A stretch of 64,000 nt of DNA, from NCBI RefSeq assembly GCF_902806685.2, contig NC_048537.1:7896720-7960719 (forward strand). The letters are read 5' to 3'. Position 1 is the stretch's first letter, and each line of letters starts with the position of its first letter. Below the pieces are notes generated by a model that searched no databases, was not told the origin of the DNA, and saw nothing but the letters and a program-made list of their open reading frames with translations. Below, one piece after another: positions 10,925 to 23,993 of this stretch. Made by a program: the position numbers and the translations under genes. The DNA is from Maniola hyperantus (Eukaryota > Arthropoda > Insecta > Lepidoptera > Nymphalidae).

Positions 10925-11610
10925 TGCCGCCGTTTTCATTCTTAGAAAGGATAGGTTGTAAAGAGTTTGAAAGAGGAAGCAAAGTACTTCGTATGCGATG
11001 AAGTGAAGCATATAGTGGATAATGCCATAGCGATAAAGAAAAACGAGGTAGAGTAATAGAGTTTACCCATAGTCGAAATTTATCTTTGCCCCGTCATCGT
11101 TTCTAGGTAGAGCTATGCTTTTCCTTTTAACCCTGTCGTAAGAGGATCGATATTGTACCTAACATAAGTACTTCATCATCTAATGATCTTCGATCTACGT
11201 CCATTTACGCAACCCTATTAGTAAAATTCACCAATTTCGCGCTTTTGTCTGTCTACCTATCTATTCACATTGCCAGCATTTACGATGACGCTTCTCAAGA
11301 TGAAAAGTTTAAAAATCCATAGTTTTCGTTCTACGAAAGGGTAGATTATAAAGAGTTTGAAAGAGAAGGCAAAGTGCTTCGTATGCTATGAAGTGAATCA
11401 TATAATGAAGAAAACGAAATAGAGTAATAGAGTTTACCCATATAGCCAAAATTTATCTTTGCACCGTCATTGCTTCTAGGTAGAGCTATTTTGCTTTTCC
11501 TAGGCTAAACCTTGTCCTATATTATTATATAGGACAAGGACGTTATTTGTCATCCGATGGTCTACGGTTCATTTATGCGATTGCTGTTGATACCTATTTC
11601 GCGCTTTCAC
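10925..11610. repeat. Imperfect tandem duplication, two units of about 300 bp
   Basis: Unit 1 (about 10,925-11,250) and unit 2 (about 11,323-11,610) share AAAGAGTTTGAAAGAG, then CTTCGTATGC, AGAGTAATAGAGTTTACCCA and TTCTAGGTAGAGCTAT, and end near TTTCGCGCTTT. Divergence and small indels show an old duplication. Unit 2 also contains the hairpin CCTTGTCCTATA / TATAGGACAAGG (11,510-11,539). Neither unit is coding. Confidence 0.7.
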
Positions 11611-14381
11611 CGGATCAAGGGTAGTACAGCTTGCCTTATTGGATTTGGTTCTCTACGATTGAGACACAAACTTTATATTTCTTAGAAAATTACAAGTTTC
11701 TCCGTGATTCAACAATCAACTATTCAGGGAAAGTGAATCTTTTTTTCTTAGATTCCCACAATCAGCCACAATAGCAATAGCAGAAAGAACAATTGACGCT
11801 TACGGACGCTGTCTCACAGCGCAAGTAGTACCTACCTATTTTCTTAATGTTTTAATTTTAGGCTTAAATTAGTTGTAATTGTATGTTGTGCATTGTTCAT
11901 TTGTAGTGACCTAATAGATACATAATCACTAAATGGTAGTCATTTCAGTGAGTATTATATTAATCATGTGTTTTTCTACGTCTACTAGAATTAAATATTA
12001 CAATCTACTTACATATTAACTACTTACAAATAAGTTAATAGGAGTTAATAAGATTAAGGGGCGGACCAACAAATTCCTGCAAGGCCGGCAACGCATTATC
12101 AGGACCCGCCTGCTCGTTTTTATTTTTAAAAAAAGGTGGTGCACTCGTACTTCCATTGAATAAAATGTAAGGAACTGCTTTTCCGACAAAAACAATGTAG
12201 GTACCACAGAGATAACCAAACATGACTAGTCATCAAGTTATAAGCAAAGGCTAAAACTGCCATCAAAAAAATCCTTATTTGGAATGTTCAATCTGTAGAT
12301 AACGTGAAAAAAATTAGCTCGTCATCTTTTAAAAATCTGATTGGTCCTAAAACCGCGCTCCTCAGCATTTGAATAGGGTAATTAATCTATGTGAGCAGAT
12401 TAGACTGTACCTACGCACCATGTAATAATTATAGTCGATTGGTAGATAAGAAGCAAAGCAAAGGCAGCTGATCTTCGTTGAAAATGCAAGTTTATATTTT
12501 ATACACGCTGGAACACAATAACACATCCGTACAGCACTGAGGTCAAGAAGGAAGAGAGAGAGAGAGAGCTGGCCTGACAGTATTGGTATGCTAATTAACG
12601 TAATTATTTTATTACTTTTTTATGTTGAACGTAACACTATGCACCTACATATGCAATAAAACTGTAGCTAAACGATTCCTGACCAATTTTGAAAATTTTA
12701 TTCGGAGGAAATTTTATAATTGAAACAGTGTTTTTCAAAAAATGTCTGTCTGTTTTTGTCTGTGCATGCTTCACGCTGAAATACTGAATGGATTTGAAAG
12801 CAACTTGGCATACTTATAGCTAATACTCCGGGTCAATCTTCAGGTTATTGTTTTTCAGGATAGTATTTATCCTGAAAAACAATAGCAAGCGTTCAGGATA
12901 GGGGAATGAAACTCATTTTTGTCGGTGTTACTCCATAACTCCATATCAAATCTACTACTACGAGTATGTATCACTAGTATGTAGGGAAGTACAAATTATG
13001 ATTCCGTACGCTGTTCCTTTGTACAGTATAGTCTACTTTCTAATATATGTACTAGTTTATTGTCACGTCATATAGAGTCTATAAAAAACGTCTATAACGT
13101 AATGATTCGTATTGTTTAAACACATTACTGATGTTGATGACTCATTTGCAAACAATAGACCCACCGGAAAGGATTGTTATGTGCTCTGTAACTTTCTCCC
13201 AAACATTGTTTCTGTTGTGATACAACTGTTGAATGTTCTTGTTAAATGTCATTCAAGTACACATTATGATCATAGGCAAAATTTTAATATCAATTGTACC
13301 TATATGTACCTACATATATAATATATTTTGTTTACACAAGAAGCTTGTAAGGACGTAAGGCTATAGTAGCCCTATCTAATTAATTATATTATTATTTATT
13401 TATAGATATTATATGTTGTCACATCCTCTTTTGTAATTTCGATAGGCTATCTACCCGCTATGTACCTAACTAAAGTTTAACAACAGTCGTAACTAATCAC
13501 TCTTTAAACTGTCTGTGCAAAACATGAATAAACAGCAATTTATTTCTGTAAATACATTTCAAACTTTTGACTGATATTAATTAGTTGTTTCTTAGTTCGT
13601 ACAGCTTCTGTTAGTACTGAGCTTTTAGTGTAAGTTTTAAGTAAATTAACAAGGTTTTGAAATTAGCGTAAACTTGACATTTTATATATTGGCCTTTTAT
13701 GGATAGCTCAACATCATAATTTTCTGAATAACCAATTCCAACTTACACATATTCAAAATAAGTTTAATGTTAATTGCTGTGTTACTTAAATAGTGCGTCC
13801 TCTGTATTTTAAAAAAATACAATAATTGCTAATTCGTGTTTTGGCGTGGTAAACCGTATCAATAGAGATCAACCCAAAAACGAACTTAAGCTACTGTTTA
13901 GTCCGGAAAAGCAAAAAGTTTTCACAAGATTTTGAGAAAACCTAAATCCTCGTAAAAGTAGTCACGAGCATTATCTAGTCTTGTATAAATTCATTCATAT
14001 TACATGCATTGTAGACATTAAGCCCACGATTGTGATGCAGTGCAGACATAAGTTTCAATATGAACATTTCCTGCGGCTTGACGTCTCAATTGCTGCTCTT
14101 TTGTAATCAACAATTTGTGCCAGCCGGAGAAAAGCTTCCGACACTCATTCAATAACAGCGTGATCAAATTCCGAGCTATTTCGGCCTCGTTGTGATTACG
14201 AAACCACTCCGTATGTGACATTGATAATTTGATACGTTTCGCAGTTTCACACATTTATCACGAAAACATTATTAAAATGGAACTAAATTATTTTAATTCA
14301 TTTGCTGTCTACCAAAAATAACAATTACGTACCTACCTATTTTATTAATGTCAATGCACTACATGTTTCCACTCACACTTG
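11611..14381. other. No gene seen
   Basis: Unique AT-rich sequence. It holds a short (GA)n microsatellite near 12,554-12,568 and the hairpin listed separately. Open frames of 60-78 codons show no features of exons. Confidence 0.5.
12846..12884. repeat. Perfect short hairpin
   Basis: ATTGTTTTTCAGGATA (12,847-12,862) pairs exactly with TATCCTGAAAAACAAT (12,868-12,883) across a 5-base loop. The function is unknown. It is too short for a microRNA precursor. Confidence 0.7.
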
Positions 14382-14531
14382 TATAGTACGCGACAGGTCG
14401 AGATGGCAATTGGGGTGGGAACGCCCCGATACCAGCACAGCCCCACGCCAACCCGGTGCGAGCGAGCGTGCGGACGTGCTGGCTGTCCCCCGCGTCATAC
14501 CCCGACTGCCATCTCAACCTGTCGCGGACTT
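14382..14531. mobile_element. MITE family A, copy 3
   Basis: TATAGTACGCGACAGGTCGA at the left and CTCAACCTGTCGCGGACTTA at the right enclose a shortened GC-rich loop. A 93-codon frame through the element is an artefact. Confidence 0.85.
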
Positions 14532-14646
14532 ACCTATGGGTAGTCAGCTTGAAACTTTAAGTTCTAAATCTACATTGTTTTAAACTTTGCTAAACTCTAC
14601 TTAAAGAAAATTACCTACTTTCTTGTATGTTAACAGTTTAAAAAGA

Positions 14647-14936
14647 GGTGGTAATAGCGTTGATTAAGACGACGGCCTCCTACTTGGGAGGTCGGGAGTT
14701 CGATCCCGGGCAAGCACTTCTAAATTCGGAGTTATATGTGCGTTTTAAGCAAAACCTGCATGCCTAAAGTCTCCATAACTCATAATGTTCTCAAAAGTGT
14801 ATGAAGTCTGCCCATCCGCACTTGGCCAGCGCGTTAGACTATGGCCAAACTCTTCCCATTCTTAGAGGAGTCAGGAGACCCGTGCTCATTAGTAAGCCGG
14901 CGATAGGTTGATAGATATAATGAATATGATGTTGAG
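14647..14936 (+). mobile_element. tRNA-derived SINE, family 1
   Basis: A B-box GTTCGATCCCGGG follows GGCCTCCTACTTGGGAGG. The body CTTGGCCAGCGCGTTAGACT is present and the tail is a degenerate GAT-rich run. Confidence 0.75.
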
Positions 14937-15392
14937 ATACAGCTGCTTTATCTCGACTTTAACGTATCATGAGTTACGAGAATTCATAACAAGATAAAGA
15001 TCATTTAAGTTTACAAGATTAAATGAAAATTAATGTTTTTCAAGTAGAAGACCTAAAAACCTACCTATTAAAACTGTATTTAAACTTAACGTTCGTGTTA
15101 ACGACTTCAAGACTTAAAACCTTATCATAAAATTTTCTGCCAAACATGATGATGTTTACGTATTATTGCATCCTCTTCTATGCCCGAGTAAGTACTTGCC
15201 AAATAGGTAACTATGTACTATGTATTAAACGTACGCATCAACAATGACACACTTAAAACAAATTGAGCACGCGCTCAAAATTACGTACACGGCACGCGGC
15301 CTACATCAAAATTATCGTAGCATAGATTTTAAGCGGTCATCAGCTAGCAACTAACCATGCCATTGTATATTCACGTAACAATTTTATAGCTC
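14937..15392. other. No gene seen
   Basis: Unique AT-rich sequence with no recognised repeat or exon. Confidence 0.5.
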
Positions 15393-15541
15393 TACAGTAC
15401 GCGACAGGTTGAGATGACAATCGGGGTGGGGACGCCCCGCACACCCGTACAGCTCCCGCGCTAACCCGGTGCAGGTTGCGGGTGTGCGGTGCGTCCCCCC
15501 GCCTCATACCCTAATTATCCATATCGACCTGTAGCGTACTA
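15393..15541. mobile_element. MITE family A, copy 4
   Basis: TACAGTACGCGACAGGTTGA at the left, and at the right TATCGACCTGTAGCGTACTA, where the CTGTCGCG core is damaged. The interior keeps ACGCCCCGCACACCCG and its complement. Confidence 0.8.
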
Positions 15542-15547
15542 AACATG

Positions 15548-16165
15548 CAGAGATGTTATATACTAGCTAATGCCAGCGACTTGGTTTGCGTGGATTAAGG
15601 AATGTTTTAAAATCTTGGAGGATGCCGTGGAAAGATTTTCCGAATTCGGAACCGGAGATTTTAATTTGGTTATACCTATCGGAACCGGAACCGAAATCGG
15701 AACCCGAGGCAGAAGAGAGATTGTGTTAAGGGCAGGTCTATGAAAATAAAATTACACACATATATTCATCAGTTATCGGTCTTATTCAGTCAGCTCTTAT
15801 TATCAGTTCAAAAAAATACAGGTACTACTACCTGGGTGATGAAGATAAAAACAATCGAATCTAAAATCTTAAACAGTACCTACCTACTAGTATACTATTA
15901 GGGAAATTAAGCAGCATCAGTAGGTATATTCGACTTCCGAAGCTCCTAACTTCCGATTAACATTTATCGGAACTGAAATCGGAACCGAATGTGCAAAATC
16001 AATCGAAAGTTCCGAACTTTTGCAATCGGAATCGAACCTCCGTAACATCTCTATAGCTATATCCATAGAAAAAACCCCGTCGATTCGTTGCTACGTTCGC
16101 GTTGTAGCGTGATTGAAGGACCGATAAACCAACATACAAACACACTTTCGCATTTACAATATGGG
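15548..16165 (+). repeat. CGCG-core repeat (second type) split by other sequence
   Basis: A head (CTAGCTAATGCCAGCGACTT, 15,563-15,600) and a tail (GTAGCGTGATTGAAGGACC to CACACTTTCGCATTTAC, about 16,065-16,165) of one repeat type are separated by about 460 bp rich in CGGAACCGGAACC-like motifs. The segment has AGAGATGTTA near its left edge and TAACATCTCT near its right edge, suggestive of a hAT-like insertion. No matching target duplication was found, so the order of events is unclear. Confidence 0.45.
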
Positions 16166-16451
16166 CTGTTGTAATGGCTGGTATTAGAGCGTATAATGTT
16201 CCCCAAAATGGCCTCTAACTGTCTACCTACCAGTATTCAAGGACACAGTAGGTTTTTATCATTGAGTAACTTTTTTAGTATTTTAATAACTTTAGTGGGT
16301 AATAGGTACGTGCCATAATCCGCCAAATTAGATAAATCTTTATAGTAAATAGTGCAGCATGCGCTATGCGTTGTAAGTTGTAACATACAGATTTACCTGA
16401 TAGGTATGGCGGATTACAGCAGATTAGCTTGTGAGTTAGTTACCTTGTAGG

Positions 16452-16639
16452 TACAGTACGCGGCAGAAAATAATGTACATCGACCTTTAGAAGGAGAAAG
16501 CGGATTTGTAGAGCATTGTCTCTGTCTTTGAGACCGATAAAACATCATATAGGTATGAGTGACAGAGACAATGCTCTACAAAGCCGAAATGTCATTCTAA
16601 AGGCCGATGTACATTACTTTCTGCCGCGTTGGTACTGTA
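16452..16639. mobile_element. MITE family B, copy 1
   Basis: The ends are TA-CAGTACGCGGCAGAAA and its complement TTTCTGCCGCG...TACTG-TA, with a second pairing region CATTGTCTCTGTC / GACAGAGACAATG inside. The TA at both borders and the CAGT start fit a Tc1/mariner or pogo-type MITE by family knowledge. Confidence 0.8.
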
Positions 16640-16720
16640 AGTAATCATAAACTTTCTGCTAAGTAAAAGGATATAAACTTTTTAAACAAACAGTTATTTC
16701 TAAATGATTTTTTTCATTAA

Positions 16721-16985
16721 ACTGATCTTTTTTTATTCCGATGCAAGTTAACTGACTGTTAGTTAGGGTTAGACTACAATCTCACCTGGTGTTAAGTGAT
16801 GATCTAGTCTAAGATGGTAGCGGGGTAACTTAGAAAGTGTATGACAGTTTCCATTAAACCCTGATCGGTTTCTAGACGGCATCGTACCGGAGCGCTAAAT
16901 CGTTTGGCGACGCAGCTTTGCTGGTAGAGTGGGGTGGTAGGTAAGTGGTAACTAGCCACGGCGAAGCCTCTTACCAGACAGTTTC
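16721..16985 (-). mobile_element. LINE 3'-end remnant
   Basis: Read on the minus strand, this holds blocks seen again in + orientation at 54,075: a GCCGTGGCTAGTTACCAC block, a CGATTTAGCGCTCCGGTAC block, CTTAGACTAGATCATCACTT and a terminal AATAAAAAAA. These are 3' ends of a LINE family common in Lepidoptera. I cannot name the clade. Confidence 0.55.
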
Positions 16986-19900
16986 TTGGTTATTTTACAC
17001 TCATTAGTCAAGAATTTTATCATTTCAGTTCAGTCGGCAGTCTTATAACAGCCCTGTTTTGTAATGGTATCTAGTTTGCAATTACATTATTATACAGGTC
17101 GGTTGCACGGCTAATAGACCCGCTTTACAACAAACATTAAAAGTGCATTAAATCCTATTTAACCACGTAGGTACAAAGCATGCCTTGTTAAAGTGGTTGA
17201 AATATTATGTTCCTCGTGTTTCATTTCATGCGATGCGAAAATTTCAATCTCAGGCGTGGGACGGACGATGACTTCAGGATAAGTCATACACATTTGCAAC
17301 TGTATCAATGACACGCGATTTGTATGAATGAACGAATCAATGAAAGGGAAATCTTCCAGTGTATGGCTCAAGTAGTATAACTCCTGTTTTATGTGAATTT
17401 CTGGAGTCAATTTTTTTAGGATAAGGATTATTTTTTAGTAATAGTAGTACCTAGGTATGTAAATAATTCTTTATTTTGCGCTTTTCAAATAACTATAAAT
17501 ATGTAGGTACCTATTCCAAATAACTTTTCATTCAATAATTATGTATATTCATACAATATATTATTAACCAACGATTCACTATTGAATTTAGGCCTAGGTA
17601 TTAGGTAAGTTACTGTTAGGTACATAATATGTTTCAAATGTAGGACTTTATTAGCCACACATTGCAAAAAAAATTCAGCGCATAGAAAATAATGTTATGT
17701 CTCTATTTTAGATCAAATTGCTTCACATCTGATAGTTTTGTGAATAATTATGAATGTCACGGCTCGAACAAAGGCTGATAGGTCACGCAACTCTGATAGA
17801 TCGATCACGCGCACACGTGCCGACTGTACATTGTACCTACAGAACTACCTTCGAGCTTCGATAACTTTACCCTTTATACGCTTGTTATTTCAACCTTGTC
17901 ATTGTGTTTTGATCTCTACTTAAAAACTGAATTCGTATAGGTACCTACCTACCTATTATCAAACCCATTTAGCCGGATACCTTATCATGCCCTCATAATA
18001 CGGGTTTAACCCGTCCGGTTAATTCTGGATATGGTTTATTGATAAGCTACTACTAAATTAACCTCAAAAGTAATGTTATTAAATGAATTTTACAATATAC
18101 CTACCTACCAATAAATTTGAAATTCAAGTGTAAATGAACAGAAGTGTTTTTATACCTATACGTAAATGCCTTTCGATAGAAAATAATAATCACTAGCGTA
18201 TTAATTCAATCCGTCGTCGTTAGGTAATCGATATAAATTTGAGTGTATCGAAATCGATTCTTCACACTCATTACATATCTACTCCGGCCGATATAATTTA
18301 TTTTTATAGAGAACACCTTAAGGTCAAGAAACTCATAGGGATAGTGCGTTGGAGGATTTATAATAGGAATGCTCAAAACCGGTCCCACTTCCGATGGTAG
18401 ATGCCGCCATCGGCGACTTCTACTCGTAACTCGATGCGTCACTTGTGAATCCCGACCAGTTAGTTTATCTTACTTATTTTCCTCTGAGGAAATAGTTAAG
18501 TGCTTAATGACGATGAAAATAATTTTAAACAAATACTCGAAGTACCTCCCTACCTACCAATGGCACGTTCCATTGGTAGCACGTAGCACCTATAGCACTC
18601 ACCACCCGCACCGTGCCGCCTACATTGTAAAGCTAGTTGGCGGTCAATGTAATAAATATCATCAAAACGCAAAGTTTCACCAAAAATCCAACCGACATTG
18701 TAGTTTATGCAAACTTTTAATTAAATTCGATTTAGCCAATGAAGGAAAAAAATTTAGAAATAGAAAGATTTTTTCCTTTCGGCCGCGTACGAAACCAGTG
18801 TTTCGTAACCAGTTACGTACAATAATTGAAATAAACTATGTAGAGCTTTTCAATCGTCAAAAGAATCTACTGGTTCTGTCATGCTAGCAGCTAGTTAGTA
18901 ACATTTCATGGAATAAAATAAGTGGAATATAGATGATTATTAGATTGTCTTGTTTCCCGTATAAAATTATGTCTAATCGTGAGTAACTATGCCATACGGG
19001 ATAATGCTGAAACTCTGGCTGAAACTAAACATTAGATAAAGAGTGGATCAAAATTTCAAAACACATTAACGTCGTGGATGATGGGCAGTATTTTTAAAAC
19101 ATGGATCGTACCTAGTTTGATTATGAAATATGGTATATAGGTTAGATAGGTAGGTACATATTATATTTCAAGTCTGTTAGCACTAAAAAATAATGCGAAT
19201 GCCAGAATGCATTAGAAACCAACAAGTGGAATATCAACGAAAGGAAAGCTTAATTTCGGAGTAGTAAAGTTTATTTTTCGTTGCGGACCTGACATTCGTC
19301 TAATAGGGTATTTTCGTCTGCTGTTGTACGTACATTAGCTACTTGCAGTTCAATAACGGATGCCGTCGATTGTGGATTATTTTGGTCCCGGAAAGTTGAG
19401 GCGTGAACTGGCGGGCCGGGTTGCCTCCTACTGGCCATATAATATTCTTAACGCTCATAAGGAAACTCCGAAACTAGGTATGGTATGGGCACAGTTCATA
19501 ATTCTGCGAACAAATACAACATACGTTTAACTTACTTAGTTAAATTAAAGTTTAGTTAGTATGCTTTCAGAGCGAGGTCTTGTGGGGCTGTTGTTATTGT
19601 ATAAACAATAGTGCATTTCAGATAGAAGGTAGGTTTTATCACCCAATATCCAAAAGCATACGGTATGGGACCTACGACAAGAGTATAAATAGTCACATAT
19701 TACCTACCTACGTCGGATCTAAAATAATCTGATTTTTATTCCCTCGTATCTTGAGATGAACAGTTCTGATTTTTGAATATCACTTTCAAGCCAGATATAC
19801 ATAGTTACTATTATTATTAAGTAATACTTAAGCTACTGAAGAAAAAGCTAGAGGCAACCAATTTTGAATTACTTTTTAAGTAATCTAACAATTAAATATG

Positions 19901-20338
19901 TAGGTAAGCTGTGACCACAAAAATACAAAGAAATTGTTATAATGCACCATACTGACAAAAACATTCTAATAAACATAGTGCAAATACGTATGTATCTAAA
20001 CAACGCGAATGGAGATGACATGTGATCCAACTTAGGGCCAATATCATTTGACGTGCCCTGAACTGAAGACGGTCATTAGAGCAGTTAACCCGGTAGGGCT
20101 GACAGGAGCGCGATAGCCAATCGAATGATTAAGGTTACACGAACCCGCGCGCTGCTCTACGTATGATTTCAGCATCGACAAAAGTGATCCCAATAGTGTC
20201 TATTGTCAATACTTTTGAATAGCTGACCGAAGTGATGCTCGGAATAACAAGTGTCAATCCAGTCAAGCGTGAGCCTATTGTAGAATTAAAAAAATCAGGT
20301 CAGTAGGTTGCCACCTAAACTTTAAAAATTCTATTAGG
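16986..20338. other. No gene seen
   Basis: Long unique AT-rich stretch. The longest chance frame (18,369-18,887, 172 codons) has no domain, no signal and an unbiased composition, and I do not call it. A CpG-richer patch lies near 20,030-20,160. Confidence 0.5.
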
Positions 20339-20500
20339 TATAGTCCGCGTCAGGTTGAGATGGCAATAGGGATACGAGGCGGAGGGGACGCCCCGTACAC
20401 CTGCACGTCACCCGCGGTCGCCGGCATCGGGTTAGTGCGGAGGATTTGTCCGGGTGTTCCCTCCCCGATTGCCATCCCAACCTGTCGCGTAGGTACTATA
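20339..20500. mobile_element. MITE family A, copy 5
   Basis: TATAGTCCGCGTCAGGTTGA at the left and CAACCTGTCGCGTAGGTACT at the right. The arms pair through GATGGCAATAGGG and CCCCGATTGCCATC. Confidence 0.85.
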
Positions 20501-20547
20501 GGTAGATTCATATCAGTTTGGCAGTTTTATAAACATAAATCAATACT

Positions 20548-20714
20548 AATATTATAAAGAGGTAATGTCGTTAAGTTTGTATGTAGGGGGTAATCTCTGG
20601 AACTACTGAACCGATTTTGAAAAATCTTTCACCAATAGAAAGCTACATTATTCCTGATTGACATAGGCTATATTATTATATACACGCGGGCGAAGCCGCG
20701 GGGATCAGCTATTA
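20548..20714 (-). repeat. Dispersed repeat, third CGCG-type, reversed
   Basis: CTGAACCGATTTTGAAAAAT, then GACATAGGCTATATTATTAT and CACGCGGGCGAAGCCGCGGG, form a short interspersed repeat ending at AGCT. A diverged relative lies at 31,541-31,816, and a 5' scrap at about 24,208-24,245. Confidence 0.6.
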
Positions 20715-22356
20715 TTCATAAAAGTATGAAGTCTATTCACATTAATATAAATACTGGTGACGCGTGCCACCACACGCGCTTTTGGGACACAAATAATAAT
20801 ATTATTTTTCCTTATCCTTTATTCTACGTAGGCTAAAACCTCACGTAGGTACATATGTAATAGAAAATATTACAATTTAAAGTGATACTGCAGCTAATTT
20901 ATGCCGGAAAATGGAAATTATAGTTTATAAACATCCTGAGTGCTTACATTCGCAACGGATATACAATTTGATACTGGTTTAATATTTCGCTGGCTCGTCC
21001 GTTGCCCGCCGTAGGTATCTGTAATGAAATCGTTTTATGCAGTACTTTACATTTGACTTCGATCTTTTAATCTCTTTTAATTATTTAAAAAAAAAATAGG
21101 TACAAAGACATGGCAGGAGTTAGCCATTTAAATACTAAGTGTCTGGCAATGCATGACGTGACATGACGATTTCCAATACTATTCTGAAGAAATTATAAAA
21201 AAATGAGACTTTATAGGTACTTTGAATTTGAAGTAAGATTTTTTCACCTTTATTACCTACCAAACCACTAACACTTACACTACCCAAAGCCACCGTGATC
21301 CAAACAAACATTCCTCCCAGTGCTGGGGACAATACGCAGAGAAATTTTCAGCCTTTATAAAATAACGAAGGTCTGGCACGCGCTGGCTCTCTCTCTAAAA
21401 TGGTTTCGAATCTATCTTGCAGTCATGACTCATAAGAGTCGGGAGGGGGTGTAAGCATTTTTCACGGGGATATAAGCATTTATACCAAAAAACTGAAAAA
21501 TTGATAATAATTAAATGAATGAAGCGAGGTCTTTGAGTCTACTTGGGTAATCGTACTAACAATAAGGGCTAACTCCGATAAAATCGAACTTTTCGGAGCA
21601 TTTTGCAATTGTAGAAGTCTACATCTCCTGAAGATGCCCGGTGTCGGTGTGAAACGTACGTTTAGTGTGTTCTGGAAGATCTGTGTAGTGTTGCGTTGTT
21701 GGTGTGTATTGCTAGCTTCTCCTGCTTCTTTAATAATGGGAGAGCGGGTGTTGCGTATTGCATACTGCACGTTGTACATAGTATCTACCATACAGATTTG
21801 TCTGGTTTAGTGGATTTTAGCAAACTAAACTTGTAGTTCCTTGCTTATCATGGAATTTCGCAAAATACGCCTGTTTCTATACAACAATTCAGATTAACCA
21901 GAAGTCCCGGAATAGCAAGGTATTTATAAGAAAATCTGTTTATTTTTCTTAATACCTACTGCATTTTTTTTATAACGGAACTTAAAAGAAATTTCACCAT
22001 CGTCGCAGAATCTATGTGGAAAGTTTAGCATACATCCCTTTAACGGTTTCTTTTAAAAAAAATATCACATTTGTTCAGCTCCTAAAAATATGTTTCTCCT
22101 GCACAAAAGATGGCATAAATATCTCGAGTACCTTAATAAAAGCTATTGAACTGTTAATATAGGCTATTTATAGAGTAGATGGTAGCTTAACTACAATCTG
22201 TTTGTAATAAATAAATTTGAAGCTATTTCTATAATTAATTTTTTGCGTGTGCTCGACCACATACAAAGAATGGCTACCACCTCGGGGTACACACAAATAG
22301 ATATAAAAACTTATATATCTGGAATACATTTAACATGCATAGATACTTAGGAATAC
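20715..22356. other. No gene seen
   Basis: Mostly unique. The motif CATCTCCTGAAGATGCCCGG followed by GGTGTGAAACGTACGTTT (about 21,629-21,664) resembles a dispersed lepidopteran repeat. I cannot assign its borders. Confidence 0.4.
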
Positions 22357-22516
22357 CATCATCATCAACCAGTCGCTGGCTCACTACTGAGCACGAGTTC
22401 TCTCAGAAAGAGAAGGGTAGGGCCTGGATCATCCGCCATGCTGGCCCAGTGCGAATTGGACTTCACACACTTTTGAGAGCATTATGGAGAACTCTCAAGT
22501 CTCAGGCATCCAGGTT
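22357..22516 (-). mobile_element. tRNA-derived SINE, family 1, 5'-truncated
   Basis: (ATC)n at the left is the reversed tail. CCATGCTGGCCCAGTGCGAA and TGGAGAACTCTCAAGTCTCA are reversed body segments. The tRNA-like head is missing. Confidence 0.7.
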
Positions 22517-23786
22517 AAGCAAGAATTTTATTATGAACAGGTAATCTTCCAGATATTAGCAATTTGATATCTAATTATTAAAAAGAAGAAGCTTTGACGT
22601 ATACCTAAGTTCCTAGCTTCAAACTTTTTTGCATTCCCTCATTGACTTATTATAGTAGGGTACCTCTATATCACTGCATCCCCTCGATTTGAATATTTAT
22701 TTTGAAATATCTAAATTTAGCCATAATAATTTCACATGAAATTAGTTTAACTTTTTAATCTACGTTAATTAACAGACAATCAAATTCGAAACTCATTGTT
22801 ACACATTTCGTGGCCTGTTTAACTCTATTTCGCGCAATAGATATTGCTGCTAAAAATTAAATTGTGTATTTTCCATTCCATTTGCGTTATTAGTTAATGT
22901 AATTATTTATTGTAATAGGGTTGTAAAGTTTTATCTACTACAATTTCTGTTCGACGAGTGGTTACTCATGAATACCTACTTATTCCAATGAAGCTGTAAC
23001 TGACAGCTTAACGTGCTCCATGTAGTTACCATTTGGGTCAATGAGCTACCCTCCACCAATGATTTCTTTTGAATTAATTAATGAACTAACAAAAACTGTA
23101 ACAAACATTTATTTAGTAGAGTTCTTAAACTAAAATAGGTAAAAATCTTTTAATTTCATCAGTTTATTTTACCAACAATATCAACTAATTACTTAACTAT
23201 CGTTAGATCCTCCGTTCTCACGGCTTATCTGGGTTTCCTTGCAGCAACAGGATTGAGGAGTTGCAACCTAAAGTCATTGGCATACATCGATGTTGGCAAG
23301 GTACCTACGGCAAGCAAATCCTAATCCCCACGGTTTATGTCGCAATATTTTATGCCAGAAGTGAGTAGTGTCATGGAAAGTAATTTCATGTGCGAAGTTC
23401 CATAAATACATCAGTTCAAATTCATGAAAAAAAAAAACTAATGAAACAACCAAAAATTTTAAATTCAATTTATTTTTGTCTAACATGGATAACATTTAAG
23501 AAGTTTTTTTTTTAATCTACATTTACAAATTGGGTAACTACATCACTAACACACGTTAAAAACGTCGGTAACAACACTGTAAATAATGAAGTCCAGACCT
23601 ATCCAAATGGTTTCCACGCATCGGTGTTTCCAGTTCCACTGACGCATCTCATTACCCACATCCGCTGTTTGACGCCGACACAAATACGAAACATCACGAA
23701 ACATCGCGAAACGACACAAAAAGGACACGTAGCCGCCAGGACTTCCTTTTATTTGCTTGTAGTTAATTAGTATCTATCAGATATAA
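22517..23786. other. No gene seen
   Basis: AT-rich unique sequence; minus-strand frames of 60-73 codons are not supported. Confidence 0.5.
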
Positions 23787-23993
23787 TACAGTACGCAGCA
23801 AAATAATGTACATCGACCTTTAGAAAGATATAGCGCCGCTATGTCTTTCTAAAGGTTATGATAGCGGTTTTGTAAAGCATTGGCTCTGTCGTTGAGACCG
23901 ACAAAACGTCACATAGGTGACAGAGACAACGCTCTACAAAGCCGAAATCTTACTCTAAAGATCGATGTACTTTATTTTCTGCCGCGTACTGTA
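23787..23993. mobile_element. MITE family B, copy 2
   Basis: The left end is TA-CAGTACGCAGCAAAATAATG and the right end is TTTTCTGCCGCGTACTG-TA. The inner arms TTGGCTCTGTCGTTGAGACC and GACAGAGACAACGCTCTAC pair. The left end has lost part of the GGCAGAAA motif. Confidence 0.8.

Noticed and set aside
12846..12884. A microRNA precursor
   Set aside because: The stem is only about 17 bp, too short for a precursor hairpin.
15548..16054. A hAT element bounded by CAGAGATGTTA and TAACATCTCTA
   Set aside because: Ends agree over about 10 bases, but no 8-bp duplication flanks them and another repeat overlaps the left end.
18369..18887. 172-codon open frame, the longest outside the two genes
   Set aside because: No domain, signal peptide, transmembrane helix or repeat pattern; no splice context; composition follows the AT-rich background. 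Most likely chance.
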